Below are positions 47,010 to 56,276 of a stretch of DNA of 64,000 bases, piece after piece; the first letter of the stretch is position 1, and each line of letters opens with the position of its first letter. The notes under the pieces are model-generated. The model saw nothing but the letters and a program-made list of their open reading frames with translations. It was not told the DNA's origin and did not search any database. The stretch lies in the IMG/VR virus record IMGVR_UViG_3300025098_000019, positions 1-64,000 of that record; one strand, written 5' to 3'. The stretch is from a virus. A program made the position numbers and the translations under genes.

Positions 47010-49397
47010 TTAAACAATTTGTCCAGTTTGTTTAGCATTCCTTAATGCTGCTACTAATTCTTCAGTAGATATTAATGACTTATTCAGCCCATCGCCTGAG
47101 TAATAACTTTCTCCAGGATTTACAATTCGCTGTGATCCTTGTGTTTTATTAATTACAGGCATACTTGCCCATTCTTGAGCAATACTTTTTGCCATTGCTG
47201 CTTCTGACTTTGTACCTTTAATAAAATCGTTAATTTTTCTTCTACTTAATAATTCCTTGGCTGCTCTATCTTGGGCATCTTGATTAAATAATTCATCTTC
47301 GGATATTGCTACTCCAATAAGGCTTTTAAGTGTCTTTCTAATAAACTGATATCTTCCAACAGCAGAGCTTGCTGAGCCAGCTGCAACACTGTCATCTTGC
47401 CACTGTTGAACTTCTGCTACTGTCATCTGTATAAGCGGCTTAGGTGTTGATATTTTAGATCCACTGTAAATAGTATTATACCCAGAACTTTCTGCATTTC
47501 CGATAACATCTAGTAAGTTTCCAAACGCTCCAACAGCAGAATAGTTTGCTGGAGGGAAGTTGTTTGGACTAGATGTTACTTGTGATGTTCCGCTTCTAGC
47601 TGTAGTTGTTGCAGTACCTGTCGCAGATCCGCCTGTTCCGCTAAAGTTAGCTGTGTTTAGACTTTTTCTAAAAGTATCAACTGCATTTATAAGGGAACCT
47701 GATTGTGTTGAATTGGTATTTAATACATCAGTTTGGATTGGCTTAAATGCCATTGGATTTAAGTTTTCATGATGTGGCCAAGGTTCGTGGCTTGGCATAC
47801 GTTTTACTATTGACGAAACATCAGATGCTACAGTTGTTCCAGGAGTTACTTTTGGAACAGCATGTGTGTTTAACGGTACAACTGGTGTTGCATCCTCTGC
47901 GTCTGTTGATGCTGTAGCAGGAGTAACGTCTCCGCTATTCATATTAATGTTTACACCTTGCTGTTCTATATTCGCCGAGGCTTTAATATTAACGGCGCCT
48001 TCTGATGCAGAAAGATACGTATTTTTACCACTAGCATGTAGATTGGCATCTGTGTTTACATGTAAATCATCCACTGCTTTAATATGTCCTTGTACATCTG
48101 CTAATATGTATAAATTTGCATTTGTATGATGATGAATATCGCCTTCAACTAAAGTTTTTTGGTATCCAGTAACTTTAGTTTCTTGATATCCTGCAACTTC
48201 AGTTTTCATATTTTGTTCAACAAGTATATTAGTATCGTATTTGCTTTCTATTTGTACATTGCCGCTTGTTCCGCCTTCGGCAGATCCGTTAGTTGCTCTT
48301 GCACTTGCACGAATATTAACATTTCGGCCGCCTTCAATATTAACATCTCTATCAGCACTTAAATTAATATCTGCATCGCTATGTATACTAATACTATCTG
48401 ATCCGTAAATATCTATTTTACCATCACTGGTTAATTCTACCCATGCTGTGCCACGAGAATTACCAATATAAACAAAGTCTTCTGTGTTGTGCATTACAAT
48501 TTGATGGCCTGTTCGTGTTCTAAAACGTACTAGCTCATTGTGAAGTAATGTTCTATCGCCGTTTTTTTCGCCGGCTTCAACATTTACATAATCTGGAGGT
48601 CCTTCACTAGCATGTGTTTTTCGTATTAGTGTATTATCTCCGTCATCCATTACAAAACTTGAACCTCCAAGTCTGTTAACAAATACACTTTGCGACCCAG
48701 GTCCAGCTGCTAAACCTCTTAGTGAAAAATCACGTTTATCTACTGGTCCAGGAGTGCTTATTCCAAAAACACTGCTAGGTACTTCTCGCCTAGCACTTGT
48801 CGAAGTTGTTCCTCTATTATCGTCGTTTAAAAGACCTTGGACTTCTAATACTTGTGTAAAATCTTTATTGTATGGTTTTGGAAATTTAGTTGGATCTCTT
48901 GCTTCGCCTTTTTCGATGTACTTGTTATATTCACCAACAGGAAGTTTTTGTCCTTTTATATTATTCGGTGTTCCGTCGGTTGTAATTGTTGTACTGGCTT
49001 TACCGTCAGGCACCATAAAATTCATATGTTTATCTTGTATACAACCTATCCAATAACCTTGTGATACATCGCCTTCAGCAAAAATTACTAATACTCTTGC
49101 GCCTGGATCTGGCGGAACTGCCCAAAACCCATAGCTTTTTTGAGAACTTGCATAACCGTCATTTGGTGTTGTATGGTTAGGATTTGTTACTCCATAAAAT
49201 GGGCTGAGGTATTTTACTATAACACTAGTACCTATTTTATTAGGTATTGAACCTGAGCTGCCTCCTTTGAGTATATCTACTTTTAAACTTCCCATATAAT
49301 GAGGGTCAAGGTTACTAACCACAACTGCTTCATATGGTCCAGGTCCTATTGATTTTTCTAATTTTTCTCTATTAGTTCTTTTACTTTCGCCGGACAT
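47010..49397 (-). CDS. gp5: gp5-like baseplate hub/spike protein with C-terminal muramidase
   Basis: 795 residues. Residues 20-140 form the OB-fold of the gp5/VgrG family (GPYEAVVVSNLDP, GFWAVPPDPGARVLVIFAEGD, GYWIGCIQD). At about 290-500 is a beta-helix-like spike (HQIVMHNTED, DINLSADRDVNIEGGRNVNI, repeated VEGD/VTGY turns). At about 630-770 is a lysozyme-like domain: GNAESSGYN with a candidate catalytic Glu near 635, SAVGRYQFI, DAQDRAAKELL, AQEWASMP, resembling lambda R-type (GH104) muramidase rather than the T4 gp5 lysozyme. It punctures the outer membrane and digests peptidoglycan at infection. Start overlaps the upstream stop as TAATG. Confidence 0.9.
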   Translation of the reverse strand: MSGESKRTNREKLEKSIGPGPYEAVVVSNLDPHYMGSLKVDILKGGSSGSIPNKIGTSVIVKYLSPFYGVTNPNHTTPNDGYASSQKSYGFWAVPPDPGARVLVIFAEGDVSQGYWIGCIQDKHMNFMVPDGKASTTITTDGTPNNIKGQKLPVGEYNKYIEKGEARDPTKFPKPYNKDFTQVLEVQGLLNDDNRGTTSTSARREVPSSVFGISTPGPVDKRDFSLRGLAAGPGSQSVFVNRLGGSSFVMDDGDNTLIRKTHASEGPPDYVNVEAGEKNGDRTLLHNELVRFRTRTGHQIVMHNTEDFVYIGNSRGTAWVELTSDGKIDIYGSDSISIHSDADINLSADRDVNIEGGRNVNIRASARATNGSAEGGTSGNVQIESKYDTNILVEQNMKTEVAGYQETKVTGYQKTLVEGDIHHHTNANLYILADVQGHIKAVDDLHVNTDANLHASGKNTYLSASEGAVNIKASANIEQQGVNINMNSGDVTPATASTDAEDATPVVPLNTHAVPKVTPGTTVASDVSSIVKRMPSHEPWPHHENLNPMAFKPIQTDVLNTNSTQSGSLINAVDTFRKSLNTANFSGTGGSATGTATTTARSGTSQVTSSPNNFPPANYSAVGAFGNLLDVIGNAESSGYNTIYSGSKISTPKPLIQMTVAEVQQWQDDSVAAGSASSAVGRYQFIRKTLKSLIGVAISEDELFNQDAQDRAAKELLSRRKINDFIKGTKSEAAMAKSIAQEWASMPVINKTQGSQRIVNPGESYYSGDGLNKSLISTEELVAALRNAKQTGQIV

Positions 49398-52300
49398 TAC
49401 TGCGGGCCTCCTGTATTTGGATCTGATTCTTCAGGTGTTGTTGGTAGTGTAGTAGTAGGTTGATATGTTGCATTATAATTTTGATATGCTGCTAATACCT
49501 TGCTTCCAGTGTTATAACTATATAAGTTATCATTCACGTCTGTAGGCAAGTACTGGCGCAATACATCTCCAAATCCGCCTTGTATTTGATTGCTTACTTG
49601 TAGTCGTTGTGTTACTGGCTGTGTCCCTGACACAGTTGGTTGACTTTCAACTGTTTGTTGTGCAGCAGTTTTTACTGTGCCATCTGCATTGTGTGTTTGG
49701 CCATATTTTGCGTTCCATGCTGCCAGTGCTTTACCTTCCAAACCCAAACTAATTCTAGGTGCAACAGGTTGTAATGTTGGAACTTTAGCACTTGTTGATC
49801 CAATCTGTTCACGTCCTCTTGGGTCGTTATCATCTAATTGGGTACTTGCATTATCACTTGTTTGTGCTTGTGGTGGACTTCCATCCTCTGGTAAAGGCGG
49901 TTCTTGATCAGGTGCTTTAGGTATTAATCCGTTGCGCGGCCAGTCTAGCGTTCCTCCTTCAAAAGATGCTGCTGAGAAGTGCATAGCATCAACAGAACTT
50001 TTCCAGTTGCCTCCCCATCCAAGTCCGTGTTTCTTAGCAAGTGCTAACATTTCATTTCCGGTTCCGTCTTCAGGCATGTCTGTAGGTTCGCCGCTCGGAA
50101 GTGGTTGCGGCCTTGGTCTTTTATAAGCATTTTCTGCGGAATTAATATCTATTGCTAGACCACTAGCATGATAACTTGGTTTACTTGACCCGATTGACGT
50201 GCGGTTTACATAGCCGCCTAATGTTCTAATTTCATAACCGTAAAAATCTTCAAGTTCGTCTATAAGAGCTTGAAACTGTTCTCCTACAATTTTTGCAACT
50301 TGTGTTGTTTTTCCAGACTTAGTTGTAATAGTAACAAGTTCTCCATTTTTCTCCGACTGTAAAGGTCTAGCAATTCTTCTTGATGAATTAGGCGCAACTC
50401 TTTCTGTTGGATCTTGACCAATCCTTTCTGCTAAAGGTCTTTCATTAGGGTTTAATGATTTAGATTGTGGATTTTCTACTAATGTCTTAGCTGTACTGAT
50501 ACCTTCGGTACTTTGATTCTTTCTACGAAGTAAGTTTAACTTTTGTGTAAATTTATTACCTGATATACTTGTAGTTAATGTTAAAATTTTATACAATCCG
50601 CTAAAACTATCTACCGGTATAGTGTCTCCTGGAAATTCCATTATTCCTGAATTCATACTATAGTCTATTGGGGTCCTAAAGTTAACTAAAATATCTACTT
50701 CGCTTCTTTGATGATCAATACTACCGTCTGCTGTAATATTAATACTAGGTCCTTGTGCTGCTGTGTAGTTTCCTACACCGCTATCAGGTATATAAAAAGG
50801 GTCTCCCCAAATTTCCAGTTCAGCAGTAATTAAATCTGCGTCACTATTTAAAAGTGTATTATGTAGTTGTCTAGCTAAGTTAGTTGCTGCTGTGGCATTA
50901 AAGTTATTGCTTGTAAATCCAACTTGGTTTACAGCTTGTGTTGTTCCTTCAGGTAACGATCCGCCTGAAGTATCAGGTGTTAACGTAGGTTCAGGTCCTT
51001 CAGCAGTTGATTTGTCTCTACTACCATTTATTTGCGCACTGCTTAGTTGTCCTAAGTCTGCTCTCATAGCTTCAAAGAACGCTGCATTAAATTTAATTTC
51101 AAAACCTAATACGTCAGTGTTCATTCCGCTATAGATATAATTGTATGACTTAGGTGCTTGTTTTGCTAATGCAACATTGCCTTTTGTTGTTTTGTTAGGT
51201 GAACTAAATTGTGATACATTAACATCATACCTAACTACATCATATACAAAGATTCTTGCACTCTTACCTGTAATATTCTCAAAATCCGGATCGTCGATCA
51301 TATACACTTTTGGTTCAACCTTAAACCAAGGTATATTTCCTTCTTCGTTTACTAAATCTAATGCTGATTTTCCGTATGTACTAACTAACACAATTTCTTC
51401 AATAATCTTAGTTATCGGAGTGCCTTGACTAAATTTAAAAGTTCTATTACTGTCACTGATTGTTAATTCAATACCATCTCTTTCATAAAGTTTTTTATCT
51501 TCATTCCAAGTGTATAAGCCTAAACCAAATGGCGAATCGCCGCTTGAATTTGTTCTATCTAACATTGGAGCTGCGCCAATTGGGTTAAGATCACTAACAG
51601 CACTACCTCGTAACACTCCTAATAAACTACTTGAATTTGTATCTAGTCCAATATTTGCAAAATAGTCTGTAATATTTCGTGCTGCGGCATCACTAATATC
51701 TGTACCAAGACGTGAAGCAACAGATTCACGATCAGTAACTGTTGCTGAATTATCGGCTGCTGTTTTTGAATCACCTAACGTAGGATTTCCTGCATCTCTA
51801 GAAGTTGGAAATCTAATAAGATAAAAGTCGCTTGTCGGCATGCCTGCACTTTGTGCAACTTCTTGTAATTTAGCATTCATTGATGTTGTAAGACTTTGCT
51901 CGCCCGCACACAAACATTCAAAAACATTTGAACCTGTAATTTCAATAGTATCCTGTATGTTCATTATTTCGTTCATTAATGCAGATTCGTTCCAAGGTAT
52001 ACAATTAACAGTATATGTTGAGCCGCCTTTTTCAACATCAAACTCTACTGACATTAATTTAAAAGGAATTTTTCTATTTGAATACTTAATAGGTTCTGCT
52101 ATACCGTTATCGTTCCATCCTACGAAATCTAGTTCGAGCAAATAAGGTGCTTGCAGGTAATTTTGAAACCCTCCACTAAATGCTGCTGCTTGTAACGACT
52201 GTAGAAATAATCCCATTGAATACGGTTCTTGCACTTGAAAAGAAAATTGCATAGACTGTGCTACACCTGCTTGTTTAGATGGAGCAATAACTGATTCAAG

Positions 52301-53068
52301 TTCAAAGTTATCAATAAAGTATTCTAAATTTCCAGGTTCAAGTCCTAAAGCATCATACGCTGTTTGTATTCTCTTATCATCAATTCCGCCACCGCCTGAT
52401 CTAAGTATAGTAAAATCGGCTCCGTTTTGTCTATACGAGTCTTGTGGGTTATTAATACTATTTGTCGAAAGTACACCTAGTGTAAAAATACAATTATAAG
52501 AGTGGTATGCTTCTAGCTGATTTTTTAAAACTGCACCAGGTCCTGGAGGATATGTTTCTGCTGTAGATGTTGATCCAATTTGAGAAGTTGATTGTAATGC
52601 AGTCTCGAGTATTGTTTCAAGATCTATTATTGGTGTTGTTAATGATCCTATTTGTCCATAAACATCTTCTAGTGCTGCGGTTGCTGAATTTGCAAGTCCG
52701 GTCAACGATGAAACAGATCCAGGAAGAATATTAGTAACATAATCTTGTATTGCTGATCCAGTAGATGCTCCAAATCCGTTAGCAAACTTGTTTAATGACG
52801 GAGGAAATATATCTTTAAATTCGCCTGTTGGTGCAGCAAATTTAGACATTAATCCTTGAGGACCTTTAGCTATTAATTTTCCTACAGTGTCAACATTAGC
52901 AAATTGATTATCTAGTACCTTTACCTGACTTGAAAAACTAGATGCTGTTGCACTTAACCCATTTTTCAAAGGACTAAAATCAGGAGTCTGAATATTTCCA
53001 AACGATCCATCTGCTGCTTTGGCTAGAGCGGCTGTCTTGTTTTGTATTATCTTACTAGGATCTATCAT
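49397..53068 (-). CDS. Baseplate hub protein with C-terminal M15 peptidase domain
   Basis: 1223 residues. The N-terminal 850 residues are hub-like: beta-barrel segments such as IDNFELESVIAPSK, FSFQVQEPYSMGLF, YLLELDFVGW, FKLMSVEFDVEKGGSTY and AELEIWGDPFYIPD, of the gp27/gpD type. At about 920-1035 is a peptidase M15-like domain: GYEIRTLGGYVNRTS, SYHASGLAIDIN (H and D zinc ligands near 966 and 973) and DAMHFSA (third ligand near 1032). The last 190 residues are low-complexity Pro/Ser/Gln-rich. It should cut peptide cross-links while the gp5-like muramidase cuts glycan. No clear ribosome site; three bases separate it from gp53. Confidence 0.88.
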   Translation of the reverse strand: MIDPSKIIQNKTAALAKAADGSFGNIQTPDFSPLKNGLSATASSFSSQVKVLDNQFANVDTVGKLIAKGPQGLMSKFAAPTGEFKDIFPPSLNKFANGFGASTGSAIQDYVTNILPGSVSSLTGLANSATAALEDVYGQIGSLTTPIIDLETILETALQSTSQIGSTSTAETYPPGPGAVLKNQLEAYHSYNCIFTLGVLSTNSINNPQDSYRQNGADFTILRSGGGGIDDKRIQTAYDALGLEPGNLEYFIDNFELESVIAPSKQAGVAQSMQFSFQVQEPYSMGLFLQSLQAAAFSGGFQNYLQAPYLLELDFVGWNDNGIAEPIKYSNRKIPFKLMSVEFDVEKGGSTYTVNCIPWNESALMNEIMNIQDTIEITGSNVFECLCAGEQSLTTSMNAKLQEVAQSAGMPTSDFYLIRFPTSRDAGNPTLGDSKTAADNSATVTDRESVASRLGTDISDAAARNITDYFANIGLDTNSSSLLGVLRGSAVSDLNPIGAAPMLDRTNSSGDSPFGLGLYTWNEDKKLYERDGIELTISDSNRTFKFSQGTPITKIIEEIVLVSTYGKSALDLVNEEGNIPWFKVEPKVYMIDDPDFENITGKSARIFVYDVVRYDVNVSQFSSPNKTTKGNVALAKQAPKSYNYIYSGMNTDVLGFEIKFNAAFFEAMRADLGQLSSAQINGSRDKSTAEGPEPTLTPDTSGGSLPEGTTQAVNQVGFTSNNFNATAATNLARQLHNTLLNSDADLITAELEIWGDPFYIPDSGVGNYTAAQGPSINITADGSIDHQRSEVDILVNFRTPIDYSMNSGIMEFPGDTIPVDSFSGLYKILTLTTSISGNKFTQKLNLLRRKNQSTEGISTAKTLVENPQSKSLNPNERPLAERIGQDPTERVAPNSSRRIARPLQSEKNGELVTITTKSGKTTQVAKIVGEQFQALIDELEDFYGYEIRTLGGYVNRTSIGSSKPSYHASGLAIDINSAENAYKRPRPQPLPSGEPTDMPEDGTGNEMLALAKKHGLGWGGNWKSSVDAMHFSAASFEGGTLDWPRNGLIPKAPDQEPPLPEDGSPPQAQTSDNASTQLDDNDPRGREQIGSTSAKVPTLQPVAPRISLGLEGKALAAWNAKYGQTHNADGTVKTAAQQTVESQPTVSGTQPVTQRLQVSNQIQGGFGDVLRQYLPTDVNDNLYSYNTGSKVLAAYQNYNATYQPTTTLPTTPEESDPNTGGPQ

Positions 53069-53071
53069 ATA

Positions 53072-53374
53072 TTAAACGCCTAAAACTTTTTTTAATTTAT
53101 CTGGTGAAGGTAGATATATTTCTGTTCCTGCTATAAAATCAAAAACAGGATCTTTTATAGTATTCATATTTCGTTGTGCAAATACCCACCATAATTTAGG
53201 AGTACCATAATAATCGTAAGATAGTAAATCAGGACGATATGTATATTGAGGTTCAATAGTATAAACGCTATCGTCAGCACTTTCTGGAACAGGACGTATT
53301 CTCAAAATATCAAGTGCGCCTTGAGCAGTGTATCCTGTATTATTCCAAGGACTTGTTGTAGTATATGATGCCAT
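53072..53374 (-). CDS. gp53: Baseplate wedge subunit gp53-like
   Basis: 100 residues, short for T4 gp53 (about 196) but matching the form found in marine T4-like phages. YTYRPDLLSYDYYGTPKLWWVFAQRN, then IKDPVFDFIAG, then IYLPSPDKL is the gp53 signature. gp53 links wedges around the hub in the baseplate. The ATG overlaps the preceding stop by one base (TAATG), and it lies three bases before the hub gene. Confidence 0.92.
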   Translation of the reverse strand: MASYTTTSPWNNTGYTAQGALDILRIRPVPESADDSVYTIEPQYTYRPDLLSYDYYGTPKLWWVFAQRNMNTIKDPVFDFIAGTEIYLPSPDKLKKVLGV

Positions 53375-54267
53375 TAAATAAACCCTTGTCCGCTATTAAT
53401 ATAATTTCCATTTACAAAACTGTTTAAATTAAATTCTGATACTCGTCTTCGTGAATAAGTAGGTTTCAGCGTTACTGAAATTTGACTCGACGTAGGCACC
53501 CATGTTGTACCAGCATTACTATTTTCGTCTCCTTGAACAACAGGAGTAAGTAAAGGAGTTGCAATGTAATCTACGTCAGCTGGTAAATCAACTGTAAAGT
53601 TTGCTACTACGCAAGGTACTTTGTTAAACACATAATCACCGTATCCGCTTAATTTTACTAGTGGAGGCGGAGCACCTGAGTTATCACCTTGTCCATAAAA
53701 CATTTTAGTAACACTTCTTAAGTAATGTACACATGCAACCCAATACTGGCCTTCTTCAGCAGTTTCAATATTAAATTCGCCTGTAATTACTATATCATCC
53801 GATACACTGTTATCATATATTTGGAATGGATAATTTGTATGTACTGGTTGTAAACTATTATAATTAGCACTATGGCTAACAATAATTGTTGGTGTGTAAG
53901 GAAAACAAAATCCGCCTGTTTTTGTCAAAGGTGCAATAAGTCCTGCACCTGATAGTGATGGCGGAATACTAAGTTTTACCCTCCAATCAGTATCTTTAGT
54001 TGCTTTACTAAATGATGCTGATGCTTCGCTTTTAACTTGGCCAGTATCTGGCTTAGGTAAATTTGCTCCTCTTGACTCTTTTGCAAAACCAAAGGAACTA
54101 AACAATTCGTTTGCAACGTCATTGATTGCAGAGTCAATAGCACCTATGCCCGTTTTTAAGTTATTACCTACAAAATTCTTCACAGATGCTTCTGCTTCAT
54201 TTGCAAAGTTACCAGCTGTATTTTTTATAATATTTCTACCGATGGATTTTGGGTCAAAAAGTGCCAT
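53374..54267 (-). CDS. Tail-tube/baseplate structural protein (gp48/gp54-like candidate)
   Basis: 297 residues from the ATG at 54267, which has AGGAG at good spacing; the ATG at 54273 is too close to it. Residues 90-299 contain FPYTPTIIVSHSANY, THTNYPF-type pattern (HTNYPFQIYDNS), YWVACVHYLRSVTKMFYGQ, GAPPPLVKLSGYGDYVF and DLPADVDYI. I associate this pattern with virion structural proteins of marine T4-like phages, and its place before gp53 suggests a tube cap or tube initiator (gp48 or gp54). The N-terminal 90 residues are helical. The exact T4 equivalent is unsure. Confidence 0.82.
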   Translation of the reverse strand: MALFDPKSIGRNIIKNTAGNFANEAEASVKNFVGNNLKTGIGAIDSAINDVANELFSSFGFAKESRGANLPKPDTGQVKSEASASFSKATKDTDWRVKLSIPPSLSGAGLIAPLTKTGGFCFPYTPTIIVSHSANYNSLQPVHTNYPFQIYDNSVSDDIVITGEFNIETAEEGQYWVACVHYLRSVTKMFYGQGDNSGAPPPLVKLSGYGDYVFNKVPCVVANFTVDLPADVDYIATPLLTPVVQGDENSNAGTTWVPTSSQISVTLKPTYSRRRVSEFNLNSFVNGNYINSGQGFI

Positions 54268-54295
54268 AATCATATCTCCTATTATACTTATTTAG

Positions 54296-54324
54296 TTGAC
54301 ATAATTAAGTATGTAGTTTATAAT
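54296..54324 (+). promoter_or_regulatory. Consensus sigma70 promoter of the gp55 gene
   Basis: TTGACA (54296-54301), a 17-base spacer and TATAAT (54319-54324), both exact. The transcript would start around 54331. This shows that the ATG at 54325, directly after TATAAT, cannot be the start of gp55 from this promoter, and it supports the downstream TTG at 54352. Confidence 0.9.
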
Positions 54325-54351
54325 ATGTTTATACTAACTGGAGATATTCAA

Positions 54352-55203
54352 TTGAGAAAACGAAATTACCTAAATAACAAAGATATTCTATCTGAAATAC
54401 ACAAATCAAAGAGCACATACTGTAGCTTTATTGAACCTGAACATGCACAGTTTGACATCATTTTACTAGATGTTGACAAAATAAACATAAGAACTATAGC
54501 CGAAGCAAAGCGAAACAAAGCAAAACGTCTTAGTACTGCGGATTACGAAGCAAGAAGAATGGCTGGAGAAAAAGTTAAGCAAGCAGAATGCGAAGTTGAC
54601 TATAGAAAAATTACTAAAGAAGAGCTAATTTTCCGTGTTATGACGTTTGATCATATCCCAGAAGAGCCAGGAAGAAAAAAGAACCCAAAGACCATTGCTG
54701 ACACAAAAGTAAAGCTAAACTTTCCACCATTCCACCATTACAAGTTTGACGAAGACGGAGTCTTGCAATTAGTAGGAAAAAGTCACTGGGAAGGCGGCAT
54801 GCAAAACGGTGCTTTCAATCATAAACACGGAAAAGCAACAAATACACTTGCTACTATGTGGTTAAAGTTAGTTGACAGATATGCTACCCGAGGCAATGTA
54901 CGTGGTTACACATACAATGACGAAATGAAAGGTCAAGCAATACTCCAGTTAGCACAGATTGGCTTACAGTTTGACGAATCAAAGTCAAACAATCCATTTG
55001 CATATTACACAGCAGCCGTTACTAACAGTTTTGTACGTGTTATTAACATTGAAAAACGTAATCAAAACATTAGAGACGACATTCTTGAGATGAACGATCT
55101 TAATCCTAGTTACACTCGACAACACCAAGGTGAATGGGAAGCTTCTGTTAAAAGAAACGAAGAAGCAGGATTTTCTATACACAAAGACACAAAAACCGGT
55201 TGA
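54352..55203 (+). CDS. gp55: Late-transcription sigma factor gp55-like
   Basis: 283 residues from the TTG at 54352 (start sequence RKRNYLNNKDILSEIHKSK). GGAG at 54340-54343 lies eight bases upstream, whereas the nearer ATG at 54325 overlaps the promoter's -10 region. The region YATRGNVRGYTYNDEMKGQA, IGLQFDESKSNNPFAYYTAAVTNSF and RVINIEKRNQ is the conserved core of the T4 gp55 family, which with the sliding clamp and gp33 directs host RNA polymerase to TATAAATA promoters. Such boxes occur elsewhere in this window. It is larger than T4 gp55 (185 residues), as in marine relatives. Confidence 0.93.
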   Translation: MRKRNYLNNKDILSEIHKSKSTYCSFIEPEHAQFDIILLDVDKINIRTIAEAKRNKAKRLSTADYEARRMAGEKVKQAECEVDYRKITKEELIFRVMTFDHIPEEPGRKKNPKTIADTKVKLNFPPFHHYKFDEDGVLQLVGKSHWEGGMQNGAFNHKHGKATNTLATMWLKLVDRYATRGNVRGYTYNDEMKGQAILQLAQIGLQFDESKSNNPFAYYTAAVTNSFVRVINIEKRNQNIRDDILEMNDLNPSYTRQHQGEWEASVKRNEEAGFSIHKDTKTG

Positions 55204-55228
55204 CTTTTATAGTATTTGACCTTATAAT
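55200..55228 (+). promoter_or_regulatory. Sigma70 promoter of the gp47-gp46-hemE-hemC operon
   Basis: TTGACT (55200-55205), a 17-base spacer and TATAAT (55223-55228). The -35 box overlaps the gp55 stop codon. The transcript should start near 55235, giving a short leader with GAGGA before the gp47 TTG. It makes the six-gene operon independent of late sigma factor. Confidence 0.88.
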
Positions 55229-55256
55229 TAATAAGAGTGAATAGAGGAATCTAAAT

Positions 55257-56276
55257 TTGTTTAAGAAAGCAGCAGTTTTTACTGACATACATTTTGGCCT
55301 AAAAGGCAACAGTCGCATACATAATGATGATTGCGAAGAATTTGTAGATTGGTATATCGAAAAAGCCAAAGAACACGGATGCGAAACAGGAATATTCTGT
55401 GGCGACTGGCACCATAACAGAAACAGCCTTAACCTTACAACTATGGATGCAACTATTCGTAGTTTAGAAAAACTTGGTAAGGCATTTGATAAATTTTATA
55501 TGTTTGTGGGTAATCACGACTTGTACTATAAAGACAAGCGCAATGTTAGTTCAACTATATTTGGAAAACACATTGAAGGTATTACATTTATAGATGAAAT
55601 TTATCAAGAAGATGATGTGGCTCTTGTACCGTGGCTAGTAGGCGACGAGTGGAAGAAGATTGAAAAAATTAAGTCCAAGTATATGTTTGGGCATTTTGAA
55701 TTACCAAGTTTTTATATGAATGCTTTGGTTAGAATGCCTGATCACGGTGACTTACGCCCTCAACACTTTAAACATCAAGAGTACGTGTTTAGTGGACATT
55801 TCCACAAACGTCAAGTACAAGGTAAAATACATTATATCGGAAATGCTTTTCCTCACAACTATGCAGATGTAGGTGATGACGAACGTGGCATGATGATCCT
55901 CGATCGTGAGAATAATAAAGAGCCTGAATACATTAATTGGTGGAACTGTCCTAAGTATAGAACAATTAAACTTTCAAAATTAATTGACGATGCAGATGCT
56001 TTTATTAAACCTAAAATGTATCTAAGAGTTGAACTAGACTTACCTATTAGTTATGAAGAATCTAGTTTCATTAAAGAGACATTTATTAAACAATATAACT
56101 GTCGTGAAATTACACTAATTCCACAAAAACAAATTGAAGAAATTACTACTGATTTAGATATTAGTACGTTTGAATCAGTTGACCAAATTGTAGCAAGTGA
56201 AATAACAGAACTTGATACAGAAAATTACGATAAATCGATGTTACTAGACATCTATCATGGATTAGAGAGTTATTAA
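55257..56276 (+). CDS. gp47: Recombination endonuclease subunit gp47-like (Mre11/SbcD)
   Basis: 339 residues. The metallophosphoesterase motifs are complete: FTDIH (D10, H12), CGDWHH (D50, H52), GNHD (N86, H87, D88), GHFE and GHFHK. With gp46 it forms a Mre11-Rad50-type nuclease that resects DNA ends in recombination-dependent replication and host DNA breakdown. The start is TTG at 55257, with GAGGA eight bases upstream; the length matches T4 gp47 (339). It directly abuts gp46. Confidence 0.96.
   Translation: MFKKAAVFTDIHFGLKGNSRIHNDDCEEFVDWYIEKAKEHGCETGIFCGDWHHNRNSLNLTTMDATIRSLEKLGKAFDKFYMFVGNHDLYYKDKRNVSSTIFGKHIEGITFIDEIYQEDDVALVPWLVGDEWKKIEKIKSKYMFGHFELPSFYMNALVRMPDHGDLRPQHFKHQEYVFSGHFHKRQVQGKIHYIGNAFPHNYADVGDDERGMMILDRENNKEPEYINWWNCPKYRTIKLSKLIDDADAFIKPKMYLRVELDLPISYEESSFIKETFIKQYNCREITLIPQKQIEEITTDLDISTFESVDQIVASEITELDTENYDKSMLLDIYHGLESY

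Noticed and set aside
54325-54351. ATG at 54325 as start of gp55
   Set aside because: It follows TATAAT of a consensus promoter directly, so it precedes the expected transcript start; the TTG at 54352 has a proper GGAG site.
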